From Peptococcaceae bacterium BICA1-7 (GTDB lineage Bacteria > Bacillota > Desulfotomaculia > Desulfotomaculales > Desulfocucumaceae): 64,000 bases of DNA. Location of the stretch: assembly GCA_000802095.1 (NCBI GenBank), contig JUEB01000026.1, forward strand, positions 310,001 to 374,000, read 5' to 3'. The first letter of the stretch is position 1. Each line of letters opens with the position of its first letter. Below are positions 57,239 through 64,000 of this stretch, one piece after another. A program made the translations under genes and the position numbers. Under the pieces are notes generated by a model. The model was given only the letters and a program-made list of their open reading frames with translations, was not told the DNA's origin and made no database searches.

Positions 57239-58015
57239 CTACTCTGTTCGGCGCTCCAATTCCCTGAAAATTTCCCCGATACCAACTCCCTCGCTGGCCA
57301 GCAGCACCATCAGATGGTATATTAAGTCCGAGGCCTCGTGTACAATTTCTTTTTCTTCCCCGTTTTTCCCGGCTATGATGACCTCTGCCGCCTCTTCACC
57401 CAGCTTCTTAAGTATTCCGTCCCTGCCTTTGTTGATCAGCTCTGCTGTATACGAACCTTCCGGGAGGCGACTCTTCCTGTCCATAATTGTATTAAAGACA
57501 CTGCTGATTATCTCTGCGCCCGGAACCTGTTTTTTCTCTTTTTCCCCGGCAGCTGCATTGACTTTTACAGTTCCGTCCCCGTCAGTTCCCTTTCTATCTT
57601 CAGAGGACTCACCGTATACTTTGGCAGGGTCAAAATGCCTGTCACCGATTACGCTAACGCTGCCATCTCCATCTATTCTGTAATGAAAGCAGCTGTAATA
57701 GCCCTCGTGACAGGCCGCCCCTTTCTGTGTAACTCTTATAAGCAGAGTATCCCTATCGCAGTCGTAATAAATATCATTTATTTTTTGAGTATTGCCTGAG
57801 GTTTCCCCCTTGTGCCAGAACTTCTTCCTGCTCCTGCTCCAGAACCAGGTTTCACCGCTGTCCAGTGTTTTTTCCACAGCTTCCCGGTTCATATAGGCCA
57901 TCATGAGCACCTCGCCGGTGACAGAGTCCTGCACTATGGCAGGGATGAGGCCGTCATCGTTATATTTTAAATTGTTTACGTCAAATGGCAATGTCAATAC
58001 CTCCGGGTTTTTCAA
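57239..58015 (-). CDS. hisIE: Bifunctional phosphoribosyl-AMP cyclohydrolase / phosphoribosyl-ATP pyrophosphatase
   Basis: 258 residues. HisI part (1-~115): [50 protein letters not shown] and [13 protein letters not shown] with zinc ligands. HisE part (~165-258): [20 protein letters not shown] and [34 protein letters not shown]. The linker (~120-165) is long, acidic and repetitive ([12 protein letters not shown]). Steps 2 and 3 of histidine synthesis. Its start overlaps the hisF stop by four bases. Confidence 0.95.
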   Translation of the reverse strand: MKNPEVLTLPFDVNNLKYNDDGLIPAIVQDSVTGEVLMMAYMNREAVEKTLDSGETWFWSRSRKKFWHKGETSGNTQKINDIYYDCDRDTLLIRVTQKGAACHEGYYSCFHYRIDGDGSVSVIGDRHFDPAKVYGESSEDRKGTDGDGTVKVNAAAGEKEKKQVPGAEIISSVFNTIMDRKSRLPEGSYTAELINKGRDGILKKLGEEAAEVIIAGKNGEEKEIVHEASDLIYHLMVLLASEGVGIGEIFRELERRTE

Positions 58016-58770
58016 ATCCTTACCGGAACTCCATTGTCGCGCAGATATTCCTTAACCGACCTGATGCTGTATTCACCAAAATGAAAGATGGATGCCGCCA
58101 GAGCAGCGTCAGCCTGGCCCCGGGTGAGGCCGTCCACTATGTGATCAATATTTCCCACCCCGCCCGAGGCTATTACCGGTATCCTCACAGCCCCGGATAT
58201 CTTACTGGTCAGCTCCAGGTCATAGCCATCCTTGGTGCCGTCCCTGTCCATACTGGTCAGCAATATTTCCCCGGCCCCCAGGGACTCCACTCTCCTGGAC
58301 CACTCCACGGCATCTATTCCGGTGGGAGTCCTTCCCCCGTGAATAAATACCTCCCAGCTGTCAGGCCCCGACTGCCTGGCATCAATGGCCACCACTATAC
58401 ACTGGCTGCCAAACCGGGCCGAGGCCCTGGCCACCAGTTCGGGGTCCCTGACCGCCGCCGTGTTTATAGAAACCTTGTCGGCCCCGGCTGAAAGCATGGC
58501 CCTTATATCCTCCAGGGTACTGATGCCTCCGCCCACGGTATAGGGGATAAATACCTCTCCGGCAGTTCTGTACACCATATCAAGAACAGTTTTTCTGCCT
58601 TCGGCCGAAGCTGTAATATCCAGAAAAACCAGTTCATCGGCCCCTTCACGGTCGTAAAAGGCAGCCAGCTCCACCGGGTCTCCGGCATCCCTCAAGTTAA
58701 CAAAATTAGTACCCTTTACTACCCGCCCCCCGGTTACATCCAGGCAGGGAATAATTCTCTTGGTCAGCAC
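58012..58770 (-). CDS. hisF: Imidazole glycerol phosphate synthase cyclase subunit
   Basis: 252 residues, TIM barrel. [20 protein letters not shown] has the catalytic aspartate (D11), [20 protein letters not shown] the phosphate region, [19 protein letters not shown] the second catalytic aspartate and [19 protein letters not shown] the phosphate loop. Acts with HisH. Confidence 0.97.
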   Translation of the reverse strand: MLTKRIIPCLDVTGGRVVKGTNFVNLRDAGDPVELAAFYDREGADELVFLDITASAEGRKTVLDMVYRTAGEVFIPYTVGGGISTLEDIRAMLSAGADKVSINTAAVRDPELVARASARFGSQCIVVAIDARQSGPDSWEVFIHGGRTPTGIDAVEWSRRVESLGAGEILLTSMDRDGTKDGYDLELTSKISGAVRIPVIASGGVGNIDHIVDGLTRGQADAALAASIFHFGEYSIRSVKEYLRDNGVPVRI

Positions 58771-59510
58771 GCATTTTCCTCCAGTGCCAGATCTGCCAGA
58801 GATAGGGCCTCCTCCAGGGCTACCCTGCCATCATACAGGGACTTGCCCACTATAACCCCCTCGACACCCATGCGTTCCATTTTCTTAATAGAACGCAGGT
58901 CATCCAGTGTGCTTATACCCCCCGAGGCAATAACGCCTATACCTGTATTCCTGGCCATTTCTCTAACCGCATCCACATTTGGACCCTGCAGCGTGCCGTC
59001 ACGCCATATGTCTGTGTATATGATCCTCTTGATCCCGGCTGTTTTCATCTCCAGGGCGAGGTCCAGGGCATTCTTTTCTGCGGTGACTCCCCAGCCCTCT
59101 ATGGCCACTTTGCCGTCCCTGGCATCTATGCCCACCGCCACAGCCTCACCATACTTTTTACAGGCCTCGGCCACCATGTCCGGGCTGTTTATGGCCACTG
59201 TCCCCAGTATTACCCTGTTTATGCCTATGGATAAAAGCTCTTCCACTGTTTTAAGGTCTCTTATGCCCCCACCCACCTGGATGGGTATGCTCACGGTCTC
59301 CCTTATTTTCTTTATAACGTCTATATTCTTGGGAGAACCGCTGAAGGCCCCATCAAGGTCCACAACGTGCAGCCAGCGGGCGCCTTTCTCCTGCCACAGC
59401 CCGGCCATGGCAGCCGGATCATCGGAATATACCGTTTCCCTGTCCAGACGGCCCTCCACCAGGCGCACACAACGTCCCGCACGAATATCAATAGCAGGAT
59501 ATATTAACAT
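58764..59510 (-). CDS. hisA: ProFAR isomerase
   Basis: 248 residues, TIM barrel. [20 protein letters not shown] with D8, [46 protein letters not shown] and [15 protein letters not shown] are conserved. The start overlaps the hisH stop by 7 bases and its end overlaps hisF. Confidence 0.97.
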   Translation of the reverse strand: MLIYPAIDIRAGRCVRLVEGRLDRETVYSDDPAAMAGLWQEKGARWLHVVDLDGAFSGSPKNIDVIKKIRETVSIPIQVGGGIRDLKTVEELLSIGINRVILGTVAINSPDMVAEACKKYGEAVAVGIDARDGKVAIEGWGVTAEKNALDLALEMKTAGIKRIIYTDIWRDGTLQGPNVDAVREMARNTGIGVIASGGISTLDDLRSIKKMERMGVEGVIVGKSLYDGRVALEEALSLADLALEENAC

Positions 59511-60115
59511 TTCTCCACAATCCCCCCAAAATTACGCAGTATTCTCAAGCCAAGGGAGCTACTCTTCTCCGGGTGAAACTGTATGGCATATACATTTTTA
59601 TAACCCACGGCCGAGGTAAACTGCATCCCGTAATCGGTAACTCCGGCAATTATATCTTCCCGCCCTGAATCCACATAGTACGAGTGCACAAAATAAAAAT
59701 TAGACCCGTCAGGCACACCCTCCATTATGGGGTGTTCTCCTTTAAGCTTAACCTGGTTCCAGCCCATGTGGGGAACCTTTAATTGGTCCGGAAGCCTCCT
59801 GACAGTCCCCGGGAAAATGCCCAATCCCTCGCTGTGCCCCCACTCCTCACTGGCCTCGAATAAAACCTGAAGTCCCAGGCAGATGCCCAAAAAAGGCCGT
59901 TCCTCTTCTATAGCTCTTTTTACGGCCCCGTCCATACGGGTCTTTCTCAGATTGTCCATGGTGTCGGCAAAGGCGCCCACACCCGGCAGGACAACCCCGT
60001 CTGCACGGTCAACCTCTCCCGGGTCGGCGGTTATTTTTGCCCGCACGCCAACTTTTTCAAAACCTTTTTCTACACTGCGAAGGTTACCCATACCATAATC
60101 AATAATGGCGATCAA
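59504..60115 (-). CDS. hisH: Imidazole glycerol phosphate synthase glutaminase subunit
   Basis: 203 residues, class I glutamine amidotransferase. FLGICLGLQVLFEASEE holds the nucleophilic cysteine, YAIQFHPEKSSSLGLRILRN the histidine and glutamate. Supplies ammonia to HisF. A 79-base A-rich gap separates it from hisB. Confidence 0.96.
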   Translation of the reverse strand: MIAIIDYGMGNLRSVEKGFEKVGVRAKITADPGEVDRADGVVLPGVGAFADTMDNLRKTRMDGAVKRAIEEERPFLGICLGLQVLFEASEEWGHSEGLGIFPGTVRRLPDQLKVPHMGWNQVKLKGEHPIMEGVPDGSNFYFVHSYYVDSGREDIIAGVTDYGMQFTSAVGYKNVYAIQFHPEKSSSLGLRILRNFGGIVEKC

Positions 60116-60194
60116 ATTAAATGCCCTCCATAATATAAAAAAACAAAAAAATTAAACTTCTCCCCCATCCCGAAAAACAAAAAACAAAAGCACT

Positions 60195-60785
60195 TTACAA
60201 AACACCCTTGGTAGAAGGCACCTCCTCCCCCGCTCCATGGGCAACGGCCATTTTAAGAGCCCTGGCCAGGCCTTTAAATATTGCTTCTATAATATGGTGG
60301 GTATTTCTGCCCGCCAGCACCCTCACGTGAAGTGTAATACCGCCATTCATGGCCAGGGACCTTAAGAATTCCTCCACCAGCTCAGAGTCCATATTCCCCA
60401 CTCTGGAGGCCGGAAAGGTCGCTTCCAGGCCCAGGTAACCCCGGCCGCTCAGGTCAAGGGCCACCAAAACCAGGGCCTCATCCATGGGCAGTATTATATG
60501 GCCATACCGGGTTATCCCCTTTTTCTCTCCCAGGGACTCCTTCAAGGCCTTTCCCATACAAATAGCCACATCTTCAACGGTATGATGGGCATCCACCGCC
60601 AGGTCCCCCCGGGCCTCAAGCATTATATCAATGCCGGAGTGTTTTCCCAGAAGATCAAGCATGTGGTCAAAAAACCCAATGCCGGTGGATGCTTCCACTT
60701 TTCCCCGCCCGTCCAGGTTTATTGAAATATTTATTTCTGTTTCGCTGGTCTTTCTTATAAAATTTGACTTTCTCTCAAATCCCAA
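60195..60785 (-). CDS. hisB: Imidazoleglycerol-phosphate dehydratase
   Basis: 196 residues from TTG 60785 (GGATGGTG upstream); a longer frame to 60815 exists. TGIGFFDHMLDLLGKHSGID, LAVDAHHTVEDVAICMGKAL and AMNGGITLHVRVLAGRNTHH, HIIEAIFKGLARALKMAV are the Mn-binding IGPD motifs. Monofunctional (no HisB phosphatase domain). A gap of about 90 bases lies between it and hisC. Confidence 0.94.
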   Translation of the reverse strand: MGFERKSNFIRKTSETEINISINLDGRGKVEASTGIGFFDHMLDLLGKHSGIDIMLEARGDLAVDAHHTVEDVAICMGKALKESLGEKKGITRYGHIILPMDEALVLVALDLSGRGYLGLEATFPASRVGNMDSELVEEFLRSLAMNGGITLHVRVLAGRNTHHIIEAIFKGLARALKMAVAHGAGEEVPSTKGVL

Positions 60786-60872
60786 TTTATAAAACACCAT
60801 CCATAATAATCTCAATGTCTATTCTGATATTTATTCTTTATTTTCCACATTTGATTTATTTCCTGCATCAAA

Positions 60873-61955
60873 TTAAAATTTTGATTTATCTCCCAGCAAC
60901 TTCTGAAGTATTTCTGTAAATATATTGTTCTCTCTGGCGGTCCCCACTGAAACCCTCAGCATTTCTTCTCCCTCCGGGGTCTTTAAATACCTTACCATCA
61001 CCCCACCATCGAGAAGTCCCCGGTATACTTCCAGGGCCGGGGCAGCGGTCTTAAAGCAGATAAAATTTGTCACACTGGGGTATAGCCGCAGGCCTGGCAG
61101 TCCTTCCATCCTTTTGGCCAGTTGTTCCCTGTCAATAATTATAGACTTGATGCGCTCCTCAAAAAGTTCCCTGTACTTTAAAACCGACCTTGCCGCCAGT
61201 TGGGAAAAGGAGTTCACATTGAAAGGCTGCTTTATTCTCAGCAGCTCCCGCACAATTTCATGGTGCGCCAGCAGGTAACCCACCCTCATCCCGGCCAGGC
61301 CGAAGGCCTTGGAGAAGGTTCTCATCACCAGCAGGTTGGAGTGCCTGTCAATAATTGGCACACAGGACTGCCCCCCAAATTCCACATAGGCCTCATCCAC
61401 CACCACCAGGGCCTCCACAGATTCCGCTATGGCCTCAATATCCTTTATGTCTGTGGCATTGCCGGTGGGGTTATTGGGGCTGCACAGAATAATTATGCCG
61501 GGTTCCCTTCCGGCAGCATTAACCACTGCCTGCACATCTATTTCAAAGTTAGGGCCTCTGGGCACATTTACCGGCACAGCCCCGGCCACCCTGGCATGCA
61601 GTGCGTACATAGAGAAGGTGGGAGAGGCAATAAATACCTTTTTGCCGTGACCAAAGGCCAGCATTATATTAAGAATCAGCTCATCAGATCCATTCCCCAC
61701 CATTATGTTTTCAGGGTCAGCTCCGAAATACCCGGCTATATCTGATATAAGCTCCCTGGCCATGGGGTCAGGATAGCGCCCAAAAAACTGAGGCCCTATC
61801 TGAGAGCTAATAAAACTACCAACCTCAGCGGGAAAATCATGGGGATTTTCATTGGCATCCAGCCTTATAATGTCTGGCGCATAATAGGCGTCATAAGGCT
61901 CCATCCCCTTCAGGTCTTCCCTTGCCAGACCATCCAGGCAGCTGCATTCAATCAC
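60873..61955 (-). CDS. hisC: Histidinol-phosphate aminotransferase
   Basis: 360 residues from the second GTG (61955), which has AAGGAGG at 8 bases; the first GTG (61961) is only two bases away from it. IRLDANENPHDFPAEV, VGNGSDELILNIMLAF, LCSPNNPTGNATDI, VVVDEAYVEFGGQ and RTFSKAFGLAGMRVGYLLAH with the PLP lysine. Overlaps the hisD stop by eight bases. Confidence 0.95.
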   Translation of the reverse strand: MIECSCLDGLAREDLKGMEPYDAYYAPDIIRLDANENPHDFPAEVGSFISSQIGPQFFGRYPDPMARELISDIAGYFGADPENIMVGNGSDELILNIMLAFGHGKKVFIASPTFSMYALHARVAGAVPVNVPRGPNFEIDVQAVVNAAGREPGIIILCSPNNPTGNATDIKDIEAIAESVEALVVVDEAYVEFGGQSCVPIIDRHSNLLVMRTFSKAFGLAGMRVGYLLAHHEIVRELLRIKQPFNVNSFSQLAARSVLKYRELFEERIKSIIIDREQLAKRMEGLPGLRLYPSVTNFICFKTAAPALEVYRGLLDGGVMVRYLKTPEGEEMLRVSVGTARENNIFTEILQKLLGDKSKF

Positions 61956-63453
61956 CGGCACAACCTCCTTCGGTTCTGTTCCCTTTCGGGGCCGGAAAAT
62001 CTCCGGGGCTTCTTTCCGGAAATTCGGGCAGGCTTGAGAGATCCTGTAATTGATCCTGTCCCGCCTTTACCGGTCTATCTATCTCGCAGTCTATATCCTG
62101 AATAATATCAATTCTCTTGGCGCCCACCTCATCACCCTTATCAAACTTTGTTGCTGTGGGCCTTGGTATATTCTGTCTCATTCTTACTTCCACTGACCGT
62201 GAGTGGGCTCCCAGGCCCTCCACCTCTGCCAGCTTAATTATACCCGGGGCCTCTCTCTCCAGTGCCTTTCGGGTGTATGATATCACACTGGTGCGCCTGA
62301 CAAACTGATCGACCCCCAGCGGTGAAAAGAATCTGGCAGTACCGCCGGTAGGCAGCACATGATTTGGTCCCGCAACATAATCCCCCACCGGCTCAGGCGA
62401 GTAGTGTCCCAAAAAGACTGCTCCGGCAGCCTTGACCATGCCCAGCCAGGCAAAGGGGTCACTTACAGCCAGCTCCAGATGCTCCGGGGCAATGCTGTTG
62501 GCAAGTTCCAAAGCCTCCTCAATGTTTTCTGTGATCACTATGGCGCCGTAGTCAGATACAGATCTTACCGCTATTGCCGACCTTTCCAGCAGCTTAATTT
62601 GCCTGGACACCTCTTCCACCACCGCAAGGGCAAGGGTCCTGTCCGGGGTGATCAGCACCACTGCCGCCATTTCATCGTGCTCAGCCTGGGACAGAAGATC
62701 TGCGGCCACATAGACAGGGTTGGCGCTAGAGTCCGCCACCACCAGTATTTCACTGGGCCCGGCCAGCATGTCGATATCCACCGCCCCGTATACCAGCCGC
62801 TTGGCCATAGTGACGTACCTGTTTCCCGGGCCGGTTATCTTGTCAACCCTCTTTATCCTATCTGTGCCGAAAGCCAGGGCGGCTACTGCCTGGGCGCCGC
62901 CAACACGGTACACTTCCTTCACCCCGGCCTCATATGCTGCCGCCAGAGTATGTATATTAACACTCCCATCCTTCCCTGGAGGGGTAGTCATGGCTATTTC
63001 AGAGACTCCAGCCACTATGGCAGGGATAGCGTTCATCAGCACTGAAGACGGATAGCTGGCCTTTCCTCCAGGCACGTATATACCCACTCTTTCCAGAGGC
63101 CTGACCATCTGGCCCAGAAGCACACCTTCCCGTCCACAGTCAAACCATGAATTAATCTTTTGCTTTTCATGGTATTCTCTTATGTTATCCCGGGCCTTCC
63201 TGAGTGCACGCAGAAAATTAGGGTCTGCCTTTTTTACGGCCTCCTCCAGCTCTTCCTCTCCGACCTTTAAATCATCAGGCGCTAAAACGCAGCCATCCAG
63301 CCTGCCGGTAATACTACACAGGGCGTCATCTCCCCCGGCCCTTACCTGTTCAATGATAGCGGCCACCTGTTCCCTCAGGCTGTCGTCTCCCTCCCCGCCG
63401 GCCCTCTTTCTCAACATCTCCAGGACCTGAGCGGTGTCCATTATCCTGATCAT
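61948..63453 (-). CDS. hisD: Histidinol dehydrogenase with a long C-terminal tail
   Basis: 501 residues, about 70 more than usual. The normal protein (residues ~1-425) has PGGKASYPSSVLMNAIPAIV, VYRVGGAQAVAALAFGT, KRVDKITGPGNRYVTMAKRL, PSEILVVADSSANPVYVAAD, LSQAEHDEMAAVVLITPD and HVLPTGGTARFFSPLGVDQF (zinc and catalytic residues), ending at SVEVRMR. The tail is charged and proline-rich (EFPERSPGDFPAPKGNRTEG) without a known domain. First gene of the his operon. hisG and hisZ are not adjacent. Confidence 0.93.
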   Translation of the reverse strand: MIRIMDTAQVLEMLRKRAGGEGDDSLREQVAAIIEQVRAGGDDALCSITGRLDGCVLAPDDLKVGEEELEEAVKKADPNFLRALRKARDNIREYHEKQKINSWFDCGREGVLLGQMVRPLERVGIYVPGGKASYPSSVLMNAIPAIVAGVSEIAMTTPPGKDGSVNIHTLAAAYEAGVKEVYRVGGAQAVAALAFGTDRIKRVDKITGPGNRYVTMAKRLVYGAVDIDMLAGPSEILVVADSSANPVYVAADLLSQAEHDEMAAVVLITPDRTLALAVVEEVSRQIKLLERSAIAVRSVSDYGAIVITENIEEALELANSIAPEHLELAVSDPFAWLGMVKAAGAVFLGHYSPEPVGDYVAGPNHVLPTGGTARFFSPLGVDQFVRRTSVISYTRKALEREAPGIIKLAEVEGLGAHSRSVEVRMRQNIPRPTATKFDKGDEVGAKRIDIIQDIDCEIDRPVKAGQDQLQDLSSLPEFPERSPGDFPAPKGNRTEGGCAGD

Positions 63454-63531
63454 ATCCTAAAGCCCTTCTCTCCCGCCGCCGGAACAAAAAATATCCACCA
63501 TGGTGGCAAGACAGGGCGCCTCCCTTCTTTT

Positions 63532-63560
63532 TAGTAATTTACCTAGTTAAAGTATTACTA
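63532..63560. promoter_or_regulatory. Inverted repeat at the his promoter, likely operator
   Basis: TAGTAAT, 15 bases, ATTACTA. It begins just downstream of the -10 region, where a bound repressor would block the start of transcription. The YerC gene lies directly upstream of it on the same strand. Confidence 0.5.
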
Positions 63561-63567
63561 TGTTAAT

Positions 63568-63596
63568 ATGTTATAATTTGCTTTTATAATTGTCAA
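63568..63596 (-). promoter_or_regulatory. Promoter of the his operon
   Basis: Minus-strand TTGACA (63591-63596), 17-base spacer, TAACAT (63568-63573). The start would be near 63561. The leader up to hisD (about 105 bases) shows GAAGGGAGG but no T-box-like ANNGGTGGNACC sequence. Confidence 0.7.
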
Positions 63597-63657
63597 CCTT
63601 AATTGGTGTAATTATTATAATAACTTTCATCCAACCATAAATGATAAAGGAAACCCT

Positions 63658-63975
63658 TTACAGGTTCCCGTCCCTTCCTTCCTTTTCCCTGTTTCTCTCC
63701 AGTATAAGCTTATAGCCGTCCGCGCCGTAGTTAAGGGCTCTTTTCACCCTGCTGACGGTGGCTGTGCTGGCGCCTGTCCTGCTGACAATATCCCCGTAGG
63801 TCCGGTTTTCGTCAAGCATTCTGGCTACCTCAAAACGCTGGGCCATTGATTTTATCTCAGCTACTGTGCACAGGTCCTCAAAGAATTTGTAGCACTCATC
63901 TATGCTGTCGAGGCTCAGTATGGCTTCAAAAAGATTATCCAGCAGATGATCCTTCAGTTTGCCCCTATATTCCAT
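63658..63975 (-). CDS. YerC/YecD-type TrpR-family regulator
   Basis: 105 residues, the usual length for this family. LLDNLFEAILSLDSIDECYK, FFEDLCTVAEIKSMAQRFEV, ARMLDENRTYGDIVSRTGAS and TATVSRVKRALNYGADGYKL form the TrpR-like helix-turn-helix fold. In Firmicutes this family includes the proposed his repressor (HisR), recalled from comparative-genomics work. It stands immediately in front of hisD with the candidate operator between. Start ATG 63975 behind GGGAGG at the window edge. Confidence 0.92.
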   Translation of the reverse strand: MEYRGKLKDHLLDNLFEAILSLDSIDECYKFFEDLCTVAEIKSMAQRFEVARMLDENRTYGDIVSRTGASTATVSRVKRALNYGADGYKLILERNREKEGRDGNL

Positions 63976-64000
63976 AGAAATTGCCTCCCGGTTTTAGTAT

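Noticed and set aside
58843-59619. 258-codon plus-strand frame
   Set aside because: It lies antisense to hisA, has low-complexity composition and no ribosome site; GC-rich minus-strand genes often leave such open antisense frames.

Overview
The window reads as a chromosome segment of a spore-former-type, strictly anaerobic Clostridium relative, most like the Desulfotomaculum/Pelotomaculum group. Reasons: the mtrB-dnaE...pfkA-pyk order, pyruvate kinase with a C-terminal PEP-utilising domain, sigma-54 regulators with PAS domains, GatCAB, the split-free hisIE fusion, a TrpR-like YerC in front of the his genes, and frequent TTG/GTG starts behind strong Shine-Dalgarno sites. This placement is inference from gene content; no rRNA or tRNA gene was seen. 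Almost all host genes lie on the minus strand, so they are transcribed from high to low coordinates.

Layout. 1-2.6 kb: start of a sigma-54 activator (cut by the window edge) and an acyl-CoA ligase. 2.7-4.5 kb: a GNAT acetyltransferase and a DedA membrane protein. 4.6-11.8 kb: dnaE, a TRAP (mtrB) homologue, a small unknown protein, pfkA and pyk. 12-19.4 kb: methyltransferase, YbaK-type deacylase, a second sigma-54 activator, a MoxR/CoxE-like pair, trmL, nth and a CoA-binding protein. 19.7-26 kb: an alpha-glucan/sugar-nucleotide cluster (DUF4912, GH57 branching enzyme, GMP/PMM-like fusion, GT4). 26.3-30.75 kb: a cobalamin-riboswitch-controlled cbiMNQO-cobD operon. 30.8-31.9 kb: a frameshifted chemotaxis receptor.

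31.9-43.5 kb is an A+T-richer accessory island. Its minus-strand operon is a class-2 DISARM-like phage defence system: XRE regulator, a Vsr-endonuclease/C5-methyltransferase fusion, DrmE-like protein, DrmA helicase and DrmB (DUF1998). The genes overlap by ATGA or sit 4 bp apart. No drmC (PLD nuclease) follows. Divergent from it are small genes of the kind carried by Firmicutes conjugative elements, one with an amber codon at position 9, so the island probably arrived on such an element.

43.5-64 kb returns to host genes: a starch-binding-module protein, an isocitrate dehydrogenase-type gene with a NifV-type synthase, gatCAB, ligA, pcrA, a GlcD-like flavoprotein with its FadR-type regulator, and hisDCBHAF-hisIE preceded by yerC with a promoter and an inverted repeat that could be the operator.

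The host part, but not the island, is peppered with about ten intergenic repeat elements. They share end motifs (GCTTATACTG...; ATAAGGAATGCC...) and carry one of three kinds of internal repeats. They butt against, or even supply, stop codons of genes. One of them is joined to a duplicated 5' end of pyk, which points to recombination between copies.
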